Shown: piece after piece, positions 1 through 9,401 of the stretch
Numbering within the stretch: position 1 is the first letter of the stretch
How the letters are laid out: every line of letters begins with the position of its first letter
Source of the DNA: Stutzerimonas kunmingensis
Lineage (GTDB): Bacteria > Pseudomonadota > Gammaproteobacteria > Pseudomonadales > Pseudomonadaceae
Assembly (NCBI RefSeq): GCF_002929225.1
Contig: NZ_PISM01000001.1
Coordinates: 99,115 to 163,114 of the forward strand
Direction: 5' to 3'
Length of the DNA stretch: 64,000 nucleotides
Translations under genes and position numbers: made by a program
Notes under the pieces: model-generated
The model's database searches: none
Told to the model about the DNA's origin: nothing
What the model saw: the letters and a program-made list of their open reading frames with translations, nothing else

Positions 1-849
1 ACGCGCGCGGTGTACCGAGCCGCTGCGTACGGCCCAGCGCACTACCGGCGCGGTGCTGCGAACCCCGGCGCGGATCAGCTGGCGTCGGCTTTCGCTCAGT
101 GTCAGTCCAAGCATTTCCTGAGCCCATTCGGGCAAGAGCTCGACACCAGCGTGCAGCATCAGCGTTCCGAAGGGCCTGAGCAGGGGGCTGGGCGCCGGCG
201 CGGTACGCAGTATCTGCAGGATTTCTAGCGCACGCTCGTCGCTCCGGAGCTGGGGGCTGGTGCGCTCGAGATAAGCCTCGATCTGCGCGCGCGAACGCGG
301 CACGTCACCGGCGCCGAGGCGCTCGGCGATCAGCGCCACTTCGGCGTAATAGCGATCCTGCTCGGCAGCGGGTAGATCCGGATTGAGGTAGCGCAAGTGT
401 GATTTGAGAAAGCTGCTGACCTCGGCGACGTGCACCCAGGTCAGCAGGTCGGGATCCGACGCGGCGTAGGGACGACCATCCGGCGCCGTACCGGATACGC
501 CTGCATGAATCCGCTTGACCCGCTCGATCAGTCGGTCGGCATCGGCGTGGCTACCGAACGTAGTGGCGGAGATGAACTGCCCGGTGCGCCGCAGGCGGCC
601 GAGCAGGTCCTCGCGAAAATTAGAGTGATCCCACACACCGGACAGCGCCAGCGGGTGCAGCGCCTGCAATAGGAGTGCGGAGATTCCGCCGACCATCATC
701 GAGGTGAAGTCGCCATGCACCCGCCAGCACACTGACTCAGGCCCGAACAGGCCGGGGTCGCCCGGAGGGTTTTCGTAGTCGACACCGCCGATTGCCAGGC
801 CGGTGAGGCTCAGCACGCGGGTTTCGATCTGGCGGCGGATGAATTCCAT
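1..849 (-). CDS. Oxygenase MpaB family protein (DUF2236), 3' end outside window
   Basis: The minus strand is open from an ATG at 849 to the window edge, giving 283 codons with no stop, so the C-terminus is missing. The translation carries the DUF2236/MpaB hallmarks: a stretch with SALLLQALHPLALSGVW, then RRTGQFISATTFGS, then a DPDLLTWVHVAEVSSFL block. Family members are heme-dependent oxygenases related to latex-clearing protein and mycophenolic acid oxidase; the substrate here is unknown. In-frame sequence upstream of 849 is open for about 15 codons but offers no ATG, GTG or TTG and no clear ribosome binding site, so the start is the weakest part of the call. It lies downstream of pgi on the same strand, separated by a hairpin. 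Confidence 0.85.
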   Translation of the reverse strand, partial: MEFIRRQIETRVLSLTGLAIGGVDYENPPGDPGLFGPESVCWRVHGDFTSMMVGGISALLLQALHPLALSGVWDHSNFREDLLGRLRRTGQFISATTFGSHADADRLIERVKRIHAGVSGTAPDGRPYAASDPDLLTWVHVAEVSSFLKSHLRYLNPDLPAAEQDRYYAEVALIAERLGAGDVPRSRAQIEAYLERTSPQLRSDERALEILQILRTAPAPSPLLRPFGTLMLHAGVELLPEWAQEMLGLTLSESRRQLIRAGVRSTAPVVRWAVRSGSVHRAR

Positions 850-953
850 GGCAATGGCGCTGCTGGCTTGCGAAGCGACCGATAGTACCTGAGGAGACGA
901 TCATTGCTTTCGGTTGCAGGCAGGTTCGGACGAGGGGGCATGGCAAGGCGGAG

Positions 954-982
954 TGACCGGACAGCGTTGCACTGTCCGGTCA
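954..982 (-). terminator. Hairpin downstream of pgi
   Basis: An 11-bp perfect inverted repeat (TGACCGGACAG / CTGTCCGGTCA) surrounds a 7-nt loop just past the pgi stop. No strong U-run follows on the minus strand, so it may be a transcript-end stabiliser rather than an efficient intrinsic terminator. Confidence 0.5.
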
Positions 983-992
983 GGTGGCGCAA

Positions 993-2657
993 TCAGCCGC
1001 GGTGGCGACCGCGGAAGAAGTCGATCAGGCCCTGGGTGGAGGCATCCTCTGCGGGCGCAGCATCGAAGCGGGTCATCTGGTTGTAGACGGCCTTGCCCAG
1101 ATCCTTGCCGAGCTCCACGCCCCACTGGTCGAAGGAGTTGATCCCCCAGATCACGCCCTGGACGAAGACCTTGTGCTCGTACAGCGCGATCAGTGCGCCG
1201 AGGCGGCCGGGGCTGATGGTTTCCATCACCACGGTGTTGCTCGGGCGGTTGCCGGGGATCACTTTGTGCGGGGCGAGACGCTGCACCTCGGCTTCGCTGA
1301 GGCCCTTGGCGCGCAGTTCAGCCTCGGCTTCTTCGCGCGTCTTGCCGCGCATCAAGGCCTGGCTCTGCGACAGGCAGTTGGCGTAGAGCCACTCGTGGTG
1401 ATCGGCGACAGGGTTGTGGCTGACCACGGGCACGATGAAGTCGGCCGGGATCAGCGGTGTGCCCTGGTGCAGCAGCTGGTGGTAGGCGTGTTGGCCGTTA
1501 CAGCCGACACCGCCCCAGATCACCGGGCCGGTGGTGCAGGACACCGGTGTGCCGTCCTGGCGCACGCTCTTGCCGTTGGACTCCATGTCCATCTGCTGCA
1601 GGTGTTTGACGAAGTTGCGCAGGTAGTGGTCGTAAGGCAGGAACGCGTAGCTCTGTGCACCCCAGAAGTTGTGGTACCAGACGCCTAGCATCGCCAGCAG
1701 CACCGGCATGTTGCTTTCGAACGGCTCGCTGAGGAAATGCTGGTCCATGCTGTAGGCGCCGGACAGCAGATCCTTGAAGTTGGACATGCCGATCGCCAGG
1801 GCGATGGGCAAGCCGATCGCCGACCACAGTGAATAGCGACCACCGACCCAGTCCCACATCGGAAAGATGTTCTTTTCGCGGATACCGAATTCGACCGCCG
1901 CCTGCTTGTTGCTGGTGACGGCGATGAAGTGGCGGTAGAGCTTCTCTTCGGTGCCGCCCTTGCCCAGATACCAGGTGCGTGCGGCCTGGGCGTTTTTCAG
2001 CGTCTCGAGGGTGCCGAACGTCTTGCTGGAGATGATGAACAGCGTGGTTTCGACATTCAGCTTGGCGGTCACTTCGCGGAATTCGCTGCCGTCGATGTTC
2101 GCCAGGTAGTGCGTGCGTACGCCGTGCTGGGTGAACGGCAACAGCGCCTCGGATACCAGCTGCGGGCCGAGGAACGAGCCGCCGATGCCGATGTTCACCA
2201 CGTCGGTGATGGTCTTGTCGCTGAAGCCGCGCCACAGGTTGTTGTGGATGCGGGTGACGATGTCGGTCATCTGCGCCAGCGCGGTGTGCACGTCACGCAT
2301 GATGTTCTTGCCGTCGACCATCACCGATTCGCCCATCGGGCGGCGCAGGGCGGTGTGCAGCACTGGACGGTTTTCCGAGGCGTTGATGCGCTCGCCTTCG
2401 AACATCGCATGGGCTGCCTGCTCGACGCCGGCCTCGCGGGCCAGGTTCACCAGCAGGGTGCGAGTCTCGGGCGTGATGAGGTTCTTCGAGTAGTCGAGAA
2501 ACAGGCCGCTGCAGGAAACCGACAGATCATCGAAGCGCGTCGGGTCGGCCTTGAATGCTTCGCGCATGCTGAAGTTCTGCATGGCCAGGCGGTGTTCTTC
2601 CAGGGCCTTCCAGGACGGCAGGCCGGTGACATCGAGCGGATGCTGGTAGTAGCTCAT
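993..2657 (-). CDS. pgi: Glucose-6-phosphate isomerase
   Basis: This 554-residue protein has the length and full architecture of bacterial PGI. It interconverts glucose 6-phosphate and fructose 6-phosphate in the cytosol; in pseudomonads it mainly serves gluconeogenesis and recycling into the Entner-Doudoroff route. The sugar-phosphate binding loop [12 protein letters not shown] sits at residues 154-165. The C-terminal region contains [12 protein letters not shown], a PGI signature ending the active-site helix. The start is supported by the typical N-terminus [16 protein letters not shown]. It is monocistronic here, with 361 bases separating it from the panD terminator side. Confidence 0.98.
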   Translation of the reverse strand: MSYYQHPLDVTGLPSWKALEEHRLAMQNFSMREAFKADPTRFDDLSVSCSGLFLDYSKNLITPETRTLLVNLAREAGVEQAAHAMFEGERINASENRPVLHTALRRPMGESVMVDGKNIMRDVHTALAQMTDIVTRIHNNLWRGFSDKTITDVVNIGIGGSFLGPQLVSEALLPFTQHGVRTHYLANIDGSEFREVTAKLNVETTLFIISSKTFGTLETLKNAQAARTWYLGKGGTEEKLYRHFIAVTSNKQAAVEFGIREKNIFPMWDWVGGRYSLWSAIGLPIALAIGMSNFKDLLSGAYSMDQHFLSEPFESNMPVLLAMLGVWYHNFWGAQSYAFLPYDHYLRNFVKHLQQMDMESNGKSVRQDGTPVSCTTGPVIWGGVGCNGQHAYHQLLHQGTPLIPADFIVPVVSHNPVADHHEWLYANCLSQSQALMRGKTREEAEAELRAKGLSEAEVQRLAPHKVIPGNRPSNTVVMETISPGRLGALIALYEHKVFVQGVIWGINSFDQWGVELGKDLGKAVYNQMTRFDAAPAEDASTQGLIDFFRGRHRG

Positions 2658-3018
2658 GGTGATGCGGCTTCCTTTGCTTTGACAGGCCGCTGAACCCCTG
2701 CAGTTGCACGCGCAGGCGCGCGTTGGTCGCGACGGGATTCAGTAATGTGTATGACCGTGCGGGCGCGCCGGCACTCCTCCTGAATGCTGCGGATGCTGGC
2801 CGAACCCGGCTTTCACCGAGCCGGTGAAGGCACATCCTATGCCATCAGAGTCAGCTCAGACAGGGGAAACCCCCACTCCGTTCCGGGCCATTGCCTTCTA
2901 TTCTGCTCGAGCCCGTGCTTTCACTCTCGCACCTATCGACCATTCAGCCATGTTCAAACGAAGAAGCCCGAAGTGCAGAACACTTCGGGCTTCTATTCGA
3001 CGACACCTGAACGGTGGC
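2658..3018. other. Intergenic region between pgi and panD
   Basis: No gene is supported in this 361-base gap. Short ORFs on the plus strand have no ribosome binding site or recognisable product. It must hold the pgi promoter (minus strand) and it holds the panD hairpin at 2962-2994. Confidence 0.7.
2962..2994 (-). terminator. Intrinsic terminator after panD
   Basis: A 14-bp perfect stem (AGAAGCCCGAAGTG paired with CACTTCGGGCTTCT) with a 5-nt loop lies 25 bases past the panD stop. On the minus strand it is followed by a short T-rich stretch. Confidence 0.8.
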
Positions 3019-3399
3019 TCAGGCGACCTGTACCGGGATTGCGTTGCTGGTATGGCTCAGCTCGCCGTCGGCACCCATGTAAAGCACATGCGGTTTGAAA
3101 TTGGCCAGCTCGGCCTCGCTGTAGTGGGCGTAGGCGCAGATGATCAGGCGGTGACCGACACCGGCCTTGTGAGCAGCGGCACCGTTGACCGAGATGATCT
3201 TCGAACCTTCCTCGCCGCGGATGGCGTACGTGGTGAAGCGCTCGCCATTGTCGACGTTGTAGATCTGGATCTGTTCGTATTCACGGATGCCGGCCAGGTC
3301 CAGCCATTCGCCGTCGATGGCGCAGGAACCTTCATAATCGAGCACCGAGTGAGTTACCTGGGCGCGGTGCAGTTTGGCCTTGAGCATGATGGCGTGCAT
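3019..3399 (-). CDS. panD: Aspartate 1-decarboxylase precursor
   Basis: PanD decarboxylates L-aspartate to beta-alanine, the amine half of pantothenate. The protein is 126 residues, the normal size, and is made as a proenzyme that self-cleaves to create a pyruvoyl cofactor. The cleavage site is visible as Gly24-Ser25 in the segment [11 protein letters not shown]. The N-terminus [13 protein letters not shown] is typical and fixes the start. It is followed 83 bases downstream in map order by panC and then panB, all on the minus strand, so the three pantothenate genes form a cluster; panD is last to be transcribed and has its own hairpin. Confidence 0.98.
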   Translation of the reverse strand: MHAIMLKAKLHRAQVTHSVLDYEGSCAIDGEWLDLAGIREYEQIQIYNVDNGERFTTYAIRGEEGSKIISVNGAAAHKAGVGHRLIICAYAHYSEAELANFKPHVLYMGADGELSHTSNAIPVQVA

Positions 3400-3482
3400 G
3401 GCGGGGTCCTCCGGGTGCGCAAGCGGCGCAGAGTGTGCCTTAAGCCTCGAACGTGATCAAGGCTGCGGGCAAATGGCTGGGA

Positions 3483-4343
3483 TCAGGCCGATGTGTGGAT
3501 GTCCACCAGCAGGTTGTCGATCAGCCGCGTCTTGCCCAGGTAGGCGGCGGCGAGGATGACCAGCTCGGTGGAGCGCTCGCTGACCGGTTGCAGGTCGATT
3601 GCGTTGCGAATCTCCAGATAGTCCGGACGCAGGCCGGCAGCCTGCAAAGCGCTCAGGCCTTCGGCGATCAGCGCCGGGTAGTCGCGGCGACCGCCCCGGA
3701 TCGCTACGTCCAGCTGGCTCAGGGTGCGGTACAGCGATGGAGCCGTGGCGCGCTCGTCTGCACTCAGATAGCCGTTGCGTGAAGACAGCGCCAGGCCGTC
3801 GGCGGCGCGAACGATCGGCTCCGAGAGGATCTGCACTGGCATGTTCAGATCGCGGACCATGGTGCGGATCACCGCCAGCTGCTGGAAGTCTTTCTGACCG
3901 AATACGGCGAGGTCCGGCAGCACCATGTTGAACAGCTTGCTGACCACGGTGGATACACCGTCGAAATGCCCGGGGCGGCTGCCACCGCAGAGACCTTCGG
4001 AAACGCCGGGCACGCGAACGATGGTCTGCTGGGCCTGGCCGTGCGGATAAATCTCTTCGACGCTCGGCGCAAAGAGCAGGTGGCAGCCGGCTTCGAACAG
4101 CTTGTCCTGATCCGCAGCGAGGGTGCGCGGGTAGTTGTCCAGGTCTTCGTTGGGGCCGAACTGCAGTGGATTGACGAAGATGCTGGCGACCACGAAGTCG
4201 GCGCGCTGCCCGGCCTTCTTCACCAGCGCGATGTGGCCGGCGTGCAGGTTGCCCATGGTCGGCACGAAGCCGATGCGCTTGCCTTCCCCACGGGCGCGGG
4301 ACACTGCGGCACGCAGGTCGGCGATGGTCTTGACGATGTTCAT
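3483..4343 (-). CDS. panC: Pantothenate synthetase
   Basis: PanC joins pantoate and beta-alanine using ATP to give pantothenate. The 286-residue protein has the nucleotidyltransferase HIGH-type motif in [15 protein letters not shown] near residues 26-40 and the later loop [11 protein letters not shown] that plays the KMSKS-like role. The start codon overlaps the panB stop by four bases (ATGA), which indicates translational coupling with panB upstream and supports the chosen start. Confidence 0.98.
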   Translation of the reverse strand: MNIVKTIADLRAAVSRARGEGKRIGFVPTMGNLHAGHIALVKKAGQRADFVVASIFVNPLQFGPNEDLDNYPRTLAADQDKLFEAGCHLLFAPSVEEIYPHGQAQQTIVRVPGVSEGLCGGSRPGHFDGVSTVVSKLFNMVLPDLAVFGQKDFQQLAVIRTMVRDLNMPVQILSEPIVRAADGLALSSRNGYLSADERATAPSLYRTLSQLDVAIRGGRRDYPALIAEGLSALQAAGLRPDYLEIRNAIDLQPVSERSTELVILAAAYLGKTRLIDNLLVDIHTSA

Positions 4344-5140
4344 GCGGAGAAACCGTGTTCGACTGCGGGGAATTCGGTGGCCTTGACGGCTTTCACGTAG
4401 CCGGCGATGGCGGATGGGATGTCACCGTGCTCGCGCATGAAGTTCTTGACGAACTTCGGTACGCGGCCACCGAGCGAGAGCCCGAGCATATCGTGCAACA
4501 CCAGCACCTGGCCGTCGGTGTCGCTGCCGGCGCCGATGCCGATCACCGGAATCTGCACCGCCCGGGTGATGCGCGCAGCCAGTTCGCTGGGTACGCACTC
4601 GAGCAGCAGCATGGCTGCACCGGCGGCTTCCAGCGCCTTGGCGTCCTCCAGCATCTGAAGTGCCTGGGCTTCCTCGCGGCCTTGTACCTTGTAACCGCCG
4701 AAGATGTTGACCGCCTGTGGCGTCAGGCCCATGTGTGCGCAGACTGGAATGCCACGCTCGGCCAGCAGGCGGATCGACTCGGCCAGCCAGGCGGTGCCCT
4801 CCAGCTTGATCATGTGTGCGCCAGCCTGCATCAGCACGGCCGAATTGTTCAGGGTCTGCTCGGTGGTGGCGTTGGCCATGAACGGCAGGTCGGCGACGAT
4901 CATCGCGCCACGATTACCGCGTTTGACGCTGGCGGTGTGATAGGCCATGTCGGCAACGGTGACCGGCAGGGTGCTGTCGTGACCTTGCAGGACCATGCCG
5001 AGTGAATCGCCGATCAGAAGCATCTCGACGCCCGCATCGCAGGCGGTCTTGGCGAAGGTGGCGTCATAGCAGGTGAGCATGACGATCTTTTCGCCCTTCT
5101 GCTTGAGCCCTTGCAGCGTGGTCAGGGTTACGTCTGGCAT
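4340..5140 (-). CDS. panB: 3-methyl-2-oxobutanoate hydroxymethyltransferase
   Basis: PanB transfers a hydroxymethyl group from 5,10-methylene-tetrahydrofolate to ketoisovalerate, the first committed step of pantoate synthesis. From the ATG at 5140 it is 266 residues, the usual length. A longer reading frame exists upstream, but the chosen ATG is preceded by AGAGGA at a good distance and gives the typical start [19 protein letters not shown]. Conserved segments [20 protein letters not shown] and GGYKVQGR (metal and substrate binding) are intact. It is the first gene of the panB-panC unit. Confidence 0.97.
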   Translation of the reverse strand: MPDVTLTTLQGLKQKGEKIVMLTCYDATFAKTACDAGVEMLLIGDSLGMVLQGHDSTLPVTVADMAYHTASVKRGNRGAMIVADLPFMANATTEQTLNNSAVLMQAGAHMIKLEGTAWLAESIRLLAERGIPVCAHMGLTPQAVNIFGGYKVQGREEAQALQMLEDAKALEAAGAAMLLLECVPSELAARITRAVQIPVIGIGAGSDTDGQVLVLHDMLGLSLGGRVPKFVKNFMREHGDIPSAIAGYVKAVKATEFPAVEHGFSA

Positions 5141-5267
5141 GAATGCCGTCCTCTTCGAGCCTCGGAGGTCAGGGTTGCCGCGCGGCGCACCGGTTGGGTG
5201 CATGGGGCCGCGGATGGCAGAGGGCGCTTATAGTCCCGGCGGCGACAGAGTAAGTCAATCGCGAGTG

Positions 5268-5795
5268 TTACCCGCGCGTTACGTTCGTTACCGCGGCGGT
5301 GACACCGTCATCGCCAAGCCTCTCGAGACCGCTGAATGGGCAGGCGGCGAGCAGGTCGACGAGTCGGCGACCATCGGCCAGCAGCAACTCCGCCGGAGCG
5401 ACTTCAGCGAGCGGGTAGAGCACGAACGCGCGGGCTTGCAGGTGATAATGCGGAACCTGCAGGCGGGGTTCGGCGATCAGGCGATCGCCGAACAGCAGGA
5501 TGTCCAGATCCAGCGTACGCGGCCCCCAGCGCTCCGCCTTGCGCTCACGGCCCTGGGCCTGCTCGATGCGTTGCAGGGCGTCGAGCAGATCGAGCGGCGC
5601 GAGACTGGTGTCCAGTGCGGCCACGGCGTTGACGTAACGTGGTTGGTCGGCTGGTCCGAGTGGGTCGCTGGCATAGAGTGACGATACTGCTGCGAGACTG
5701 CTCTGTGGCAAGTCAGCCAGCGCTTGCAGGGCGCCGCGCAGTTGCTGTTGCGGATCGGCCAGGTTGCTGCCCAGGCCGATGTAGACGCGTTCCAT
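5268..5795 (-). CDS. folK: 2-amino-4-hydroxy-6-hydroxymethyldihydropteridine diphosphokinase
   Basis: FolK (HPPK) pyrophosphorylates the pterin precursor in folate synthesis. The 175-residue protein starts MERVYIGLGSNLADP and carries the HPPK signature RWGPRTLDLDILLFGD. The ATG at 5795 lies one base past the pcnB TAA, so folK is translated right after pcnB; the longer ORF that overlaps pcnB is not needed. The product supplies folate, the cofactor source for PanB encoded just downstream, although a shared transcript is only an inference because 127 bases separate them. Confidence 0.97.
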   Translation of the reverse strand: MERVYIGLGSNLADPQQQLRGALQALADLPQSSLAAVSSLYASDPLGPADQPRYVNAVAALDTSLAPLDLLDALQRIEQAQGRERKAERWGPRTLDLDILLFGDRLIAEPRLQVPHYHLQARAFVLYPLAEVAPAELLLADGRRLVDLLAACPFSGLERLGDDGVTAAVTNVTRG

Positions 5796-5796
5796 T

Positions 5797-7191
5797 TTAC
5801 TCGGCCGGGTTGGCGGCGTTGTCGCCCGGACCACGGCGGCGGCGCCCCCCACGACGACGCTTCTTCGCTCCGCCGGCTTCTTCCTTGTTGCTGAGGCCGC
5901 GAATCATGTTGCGACGTTCGCTGTCGCTGGCTTCCTGATATTCGGTCCACCAGTCGCCGAGGCCGTTGGTTTTCTCTCCGGCGCTTTCGCGTAGCAGAAG
6001 GAAATCGTAGCCGGCGCGGAAGCGCGGATTTTCCAGCAACTGATCGGCGCGGCGCCCCTGGCGGCGCGGCAGGCGCTCCTGCATGTCCCAGATCTCGCGC
6101 ATGGGGATGGTGAAGCGTTTCGGAATCGCGGTGCGCTGGCACTGCTCCCAGATGATGTCGTGCGCCGCTTCCTGCATCGCCGGGATCGGCGGCATGCCAC
6201 GGTCCTGCAGTTCCAGTACGCGGGCGGGCAGGGCGGGCCAGAGCAGTGCGGCAAAGAGGAATGCCGGCGTCACCGGTTTTCCCTGCTGAATGCGCAGGTC
6301 GGTGTTGGCCAGGGCGTTGCGGATCAGCGTGCCGGCGTATTCCGGGTTGCGCTCGAGTGCTGCGGCGCTCGCCGGGAACAGCGGGGCGAAGAGATCGTAT
6401 TCGAGCAGCAGCTCGAAGGTGCGCTCGGCCTTGCCGCCGAGGAATAGCTTGAGCACTTCGTCGAACAGGCGTGCCGAGGGAATGCCGTCGAGCAGGTCGG
6501 CGAGGTCGACGATGGGTTCGGCGCTGTGCCGTTCGATCTCGAAGTCGAGCTTGGCGGCGAAACGCACGGCACGCAGCATGCGCACCGGGTCTTCCTGGTA
6601 GCGCTGCTCGGGGTCGCCGATCAGACGGATCAGGCGATTGCGGATGTCGTGTACGCCACGGGTGTGGTCGAGGATGCGCTCGGAAGTCGGATCGTAATAC
6701 AGCGCATTGATGGTGAAGTCGCGGCGCTGGGCGTCGTCTTCGAGGGTGCCATAGATGTTGTCACGCAGGATGCGGCCGCTCTCGTTGCGCGAAGCGAGAT
6801 GGCTGGCATCGTCGTCATCCTCTTCCGGATGGTTGGCGCGGAAGGTGGCGACCTCGATGATCTCGCGACCGAAATGAACATGCACCAGCTTGAAACGGCG
6901 TCCGATCACGCGGGCGTTGCGGAATTCGGCGCGGACCTGTTCGGGGGTCGCGCTGGTCGCGACGTCGTAATCCTTGGGGTTCAGCTGCAGCAGCAGGTCG
7001 CGCACGCAGCCGCCGACCACATATGCCTCGTAACCCGCCTGCTGCAGTCGTTCGACCACGCTCACCGCGTAACGACTGATCTCGTTGCGATGCAGGGAAT
7101 GCTGCCGGCTGGACAGAATTTCAGGTGTGCGGCGGGGATGCGGGATGCGGCGCAGAGGAAGACGAAAAGACTGGAACAGCTTTTTCAGCAT
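5797..7191 (-). CDS. pcnB: Poly(A) polymerase I
   Basis: PcnB adds 3' poly(A) tails to RNA and so marks transcripts for decay. The nucleotidyltransferase head has GGCVRD followed by the metal-binding aspartates in NPKDYDVATSATPEQV near residues 68-92; tRNA-nucleotidyltransferase-type RNA-binding and arginine-rich C-terminal regions follow (KKRRRGGRRRRGPG near the end), which is typical of PcnB rather than of Cca. I start at the ATG at 7191 (MLKKLFQSFR); an in-frame TTG three codons earlier is less likely. No strong ribosome binding site is visible. 464 residues. Confidence 0.95.
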   Translation of the reverse strand: MLKKLFQSFRLPLRRIPHPRRTPEILSSRQHSLHRNEISRYAVSVVERLQQAGYEAYVVGGCVRDLLLQLNPKDYDVATSATPEQVRAEFRNARVIGRRFKLVHVHFGREIIEVATFRANHPEEDDDDASHLASRNESGRILRDNIYGTLEDDAQRRDFTINALYYDPTSERILDHTRGVHDIRNRLIRLIGDPEQRYQEDPVRMLRAVRFAAKLDFEIERHSAEPIVDLADLLDGIPSARLFDEVLKLFLGGKAERTFELLLEYDLFAPLFPASAAALERNPEYAGTLIRNALANTDLRIQQGKPVTPAFLFAALLWPALPARVLELQDRGMPPIPAMQEAAHDIIWEQCQRTAIPKRFTIPMREIWDMQERLPRRQGRRADQLLENPRFRAGYDFLLLRESAGEKTNGLGDWWTEYQEASDSERRNMIRGLSNKEEAGGAKKRRRGGRRRRGPGDNAANPAE

Positions 7192-7410
7192 GGGGGGCAA
7201 CTGTGTGGCGGAAGACGGGCCGGTGTCGCGAATGGCCGCGAAACCTGCGCGGATTCTAGCACCGAGAGTGCTGGATGTTGAACGATGCGCAGGGAGGTGT
7301 CAAAAAGCATCGTGCGCCGCGTCACGCAGGCAGTGCTTGGCGCAGGGCGGAGGCCACGCGATTGTCGAGCAGTAAGACTGCTGTGAAGGAAAATGGGTAA
7401 GCCCCGGATA

Positions 7411-7777
7411 GCACAAAGGGGAGCCGAAGCTCCCCTTTGAATACTGTTGCGTGCTTTATTGTTATTAGTCGCTCAGGCGTTGCTGTTTTTGTTGTTCGCC
7501 TGTTCCATCTGGCCGTGGCCGTCAGGAGCACTCCACACTGGGAGCTAATAGCAAACGGATTTCTTTGGTCGCTGACTTTGCCTTGATCTTCGATCCAACC
7601 AATGCGGGCCCTGCTGATGCAGTTTTTTGTTGTTCTCGGCCTGGTCGTGGGGCGAACCCCGTGGCAAGTCCTCTCCAAAAGAATCAGTTAGCTGCGCCTC
7701 CGCCTTCTTGTCGTTATTTTGCTGGAGCCGTTACGTCTTGTTCTTATTGTGGGATCTGCTTGTTATTGTTGTTGTGC
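7411..7777 (-). ncRNA. crcZ: CrcZ-type Crc/Hfq-sequestering small RNA
   Basis: The 736-base gap between cbrB and pcnB holds no credible gene but reads as CrcZ on the minus strand. The predicted 5' end GCACAACAACAATAACAAGC matches the CrcZ start I recall from P. aeruginosa. Several A-rich catabolite-activity motifs follow, for example AACAATAAAG and AACAACAAAAACAG, which bind Hfq with Crc. A sigma-54 promoter lies just upstream, and a hairpin at 7414-7439 (11-bp stem with a CGAA or TTCG loop) closes it, giving about 365 nt, a little shorter than the P. aeruginosa RNA. Position downstream of cbrB is the conserved location. CrcZ titrates Hfq-Crc and relieves carbon catabolite repression. The exact ends are inferred. 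Confidence 0.88.
7414..7439 (-). terminator. Hairpin terminating crcZ
   Basis: Perfect inverted repeat CAAAGGGGAGC / GCTCCCCTTTG with a 4-nt loop. It marks the likely 3' end of crcZ on the minus strand. Confidence 0.75.
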
Positions 7778-7786
7778 CTGTACGTA

Positions 7787-7802
7787 AGCAGTTGCCGTGC
7801 CA
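7787..7802 (-). promoter_or_regulatory. Sigma-54 (-24/-12) promoter of crcZ
   Basis: On the minus strand the sequence TGGCACGGCAACTGCT fits the RpoN consensus TGGCACG-N4-TTGC with one mismatch; the GG and GC dinucleotides are spaced correctly. The predicted start of crcZ is about 11 bases downstream of the -12 GC. CbrB is a sigma-54 activator, so the architecture matches its known control of crcZ. Confidence 0.85.
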
Positions 7803-7862
7803 GCTTTCGAAAATCCTTATTTATCAACGACTTGGTGATTATCTAGACTGAGGCGGGCAATA

Positions 7863-7899
7863 AAAAACCGGGGCAGCGTTACCGTTGCTCCCGGTTTTT
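7863..7899 (-). terminator. Intrinsic terminator after cbrB
   Basis: Arms AAAAACCGGG and CCCGGTTTTT surround an inner GC-rich hairpin. On the minus strand the structure ends in a T-run (TTTTTTATT), as expected for a strong intrinsic terminator of the cbrB transcript. Confidence 0.85.
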
Positions 7900-7925
7900 G
7901 TTACGAGTCATGGCGGGCGGTAACA
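7899..7925. promoter_or_regulatory. Putative CbrB upstream activating site for crcZ
   Basis: TGTTAC and GTAACA form a perfect inverted repeat separated by 15 bases, ending two bases before the cbrB stop codon. TGTTAC...GTAACA half-sites are those reported for CbrB enhancer binding; the site lies about 110 bp upstream of the sigma-54 promoter, a normal enhancer distance. It partly shares bases with the cbrB terminator. Confidence 0.7.
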
Positions 7926-7927
7926 GA

Positions 7928-9340
7928 TTACCCGGCCGCGCTACTCGACTTGCGCCGCGGAATGCCCAGGCGCTGGCGGCGTTCCCACAGACATTTGCGG
8001 CTGATGCCCAGCTTGCGAGCCAGCTCGGTCTCGGTCATGTGATCCTGATGCTCGAGCACGAAGTGCTGGAAGTAGTCCTCCAGCGACAGATCCTCGGTCG
8101 GCTCGTTGCCCGTGGCAATGCCGCGAATGGTGCCAAGGGGCTCGTCGAAATCGTCGTCCAGTTCGTCCAGCTCGATATCGATGCCCAGCAGCTCGGCATC
8201 GATCTCCGGGCTTTCGCTGAGAATGGCTGCGCGCTCGATCGCGTTTTCCAGCTCGCGAACGTTGCCCGGCCACGAGTAGTGACGGATCGCCTGCTCGGCA
8301 TCGCGGGAAAAATGCAGGTCGTCGCTGCTCATGCGCTCACCCTGGCGTGCCAGGAAGGCTTTGGCGATCTCCAGCACGTCACCACCCCGCTCACGCAGCG
8401 GCGGCAGCTTGAGCGCGATGACGTGCAGGCGGTAATAGAGGTCTTCACGGAACTGGCCGGTCTTGGCCAGGGTTTTCAGGTCGCGGTGCGTGGCGGCGAT
8501 CAGGCGTACGTCGACCTTCTGTGACTGCACCGAACCAACCCGGCGGATCTCGCCTTCCTGCAGGACCCGGAGCAGACGTGCCTGTGCCTCGAGCGGCAGT
8601 TCGCCGATCTCGTCGAGAAACAGAGTGCCACCGTCAGCGGCTTCGACCAGCCCAGCGCGGCCAGCGCTGGCGCCGGTGAAGGCGCCTTTCTCGTGTCCGA
8701 ACAGTTCGGATTCGATCAGCGTTTCCGGGATGGCCGCGCAGTTGACGGAAATCATCGGGGCCTTGGCGCGGCGCGAGAGGTTATGCAGCGCGCGAGCGAC
8801 CAGTTCCTTGCCGGTGCCCGATTCGCCCTGGATCAGCACGTTGGAGTCGGTCGGGGCGACCTTGCGGATCTTGCCGAACAGGTCCTGCATGGGCGCGCAG
8901 TGGCCGATGATGCCGATGTCTTCTCGGTCGGTTGTCGCTGAGGCGGCGCTTACGCCACGGGAGGGCTGCGCTTGTGTCGCTGCGTTGTGCTGATGGTCGG
9001 TGAGGATGCGTGCCACGGTCTGCAGCATCTCGTCATGGTCGAACGGTTTGGCGATGTAGTCGACTGCGCCCATCTTCATCGAGTCCACGGCCGAGCGCAG
9101 GCTGGCGTAGCTGGTCATGATCAGCACCGGGGTACCTTCGGCGAGCTTGATCAGCTCGGTGCCGGGGGCGCCGGGAAGTCTCAGGTCGCTGACGATGAGG
9201 TCGAAACCCGGGATGCTGTAGCGCTCCTGTGCTTCCTGCACCGAGCCGGCTTCGCTGACCTCGTACTGGTTACGCTCGAGGAGGCGTCGCAGGGCGGAGC
9301 GGATGATGGTTTCGTCTTCGACGATCAGAATGTGTGACAT
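7928..9340 (-). CDS. cbrB: CbrB, sigma-54-dependent response regulator
   Basis: CbrB is the NtrC-type regulator that activates carbon and nitrogen balance genes, chiefly crcZ. Starting at MSHILIVEDET (ATG at 9340, preceded by GAGAG) it is 470 residues. The receiver domain has acidic residues E8, D9 and phospho-acceptor D52 (LIVSDLRLP). The AAA+ domain has the Walker A GESGTGKE, the sigma-54 contact loop GAFTGA and the FLDEIGELP Walker B. A Fis-type helix-turn-helix ends the protein (ETELARKLGISRKCLWERRQ). It is encoded 61 bases past its partner kinase CbrA, on the same strand. Confidence 0.97.
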   Translation of the reverse strand: MSHILIVEDETIIRSALRRLLERNQYEVSEAGSVQEAQERYSIPGFDLIVSDLRLPGAPGTELIKLAEGTPVLIMTSYASLRSAVDSMKMGAVDYIAKPFDHDEMLQTVARILTDHQHNAATQAQPSRGVSAASATTDREDIGIIGHCAPMQDLFGKIRKVAPTDSNVLIQGESGTGKELVARALHNLSRRAKAPMISVNCAAIPETLIESELFGHEKGAFTGASAGRAGLVEAADGGTLFLDEIGELPLEAQARLLRVLQEGEIRRVGSVQSQKVDVRLIAATHRDLKTLAKTGQFREDLYYRLHVIALKLPPLRERGGDVLEIAKAFLARQGERMSSDDLHFSRDAEQAIRHYSWPGNVRELENAIERAAILSESPEIDAELLGIDIELDELDDDFDEPLGTIRGIATGNEPTEDLSLEDYFQHFVLEHQDHMTETELARKLGISRKCLWERRQRLGIPRRKSSSAAG

Positions 9341-9401
9341 CAGTACTCTCTCGACGGTCTGGAGGCATAACCGGCAAAGGGCCGGCACGGCAGTCGCCTC
9401 T

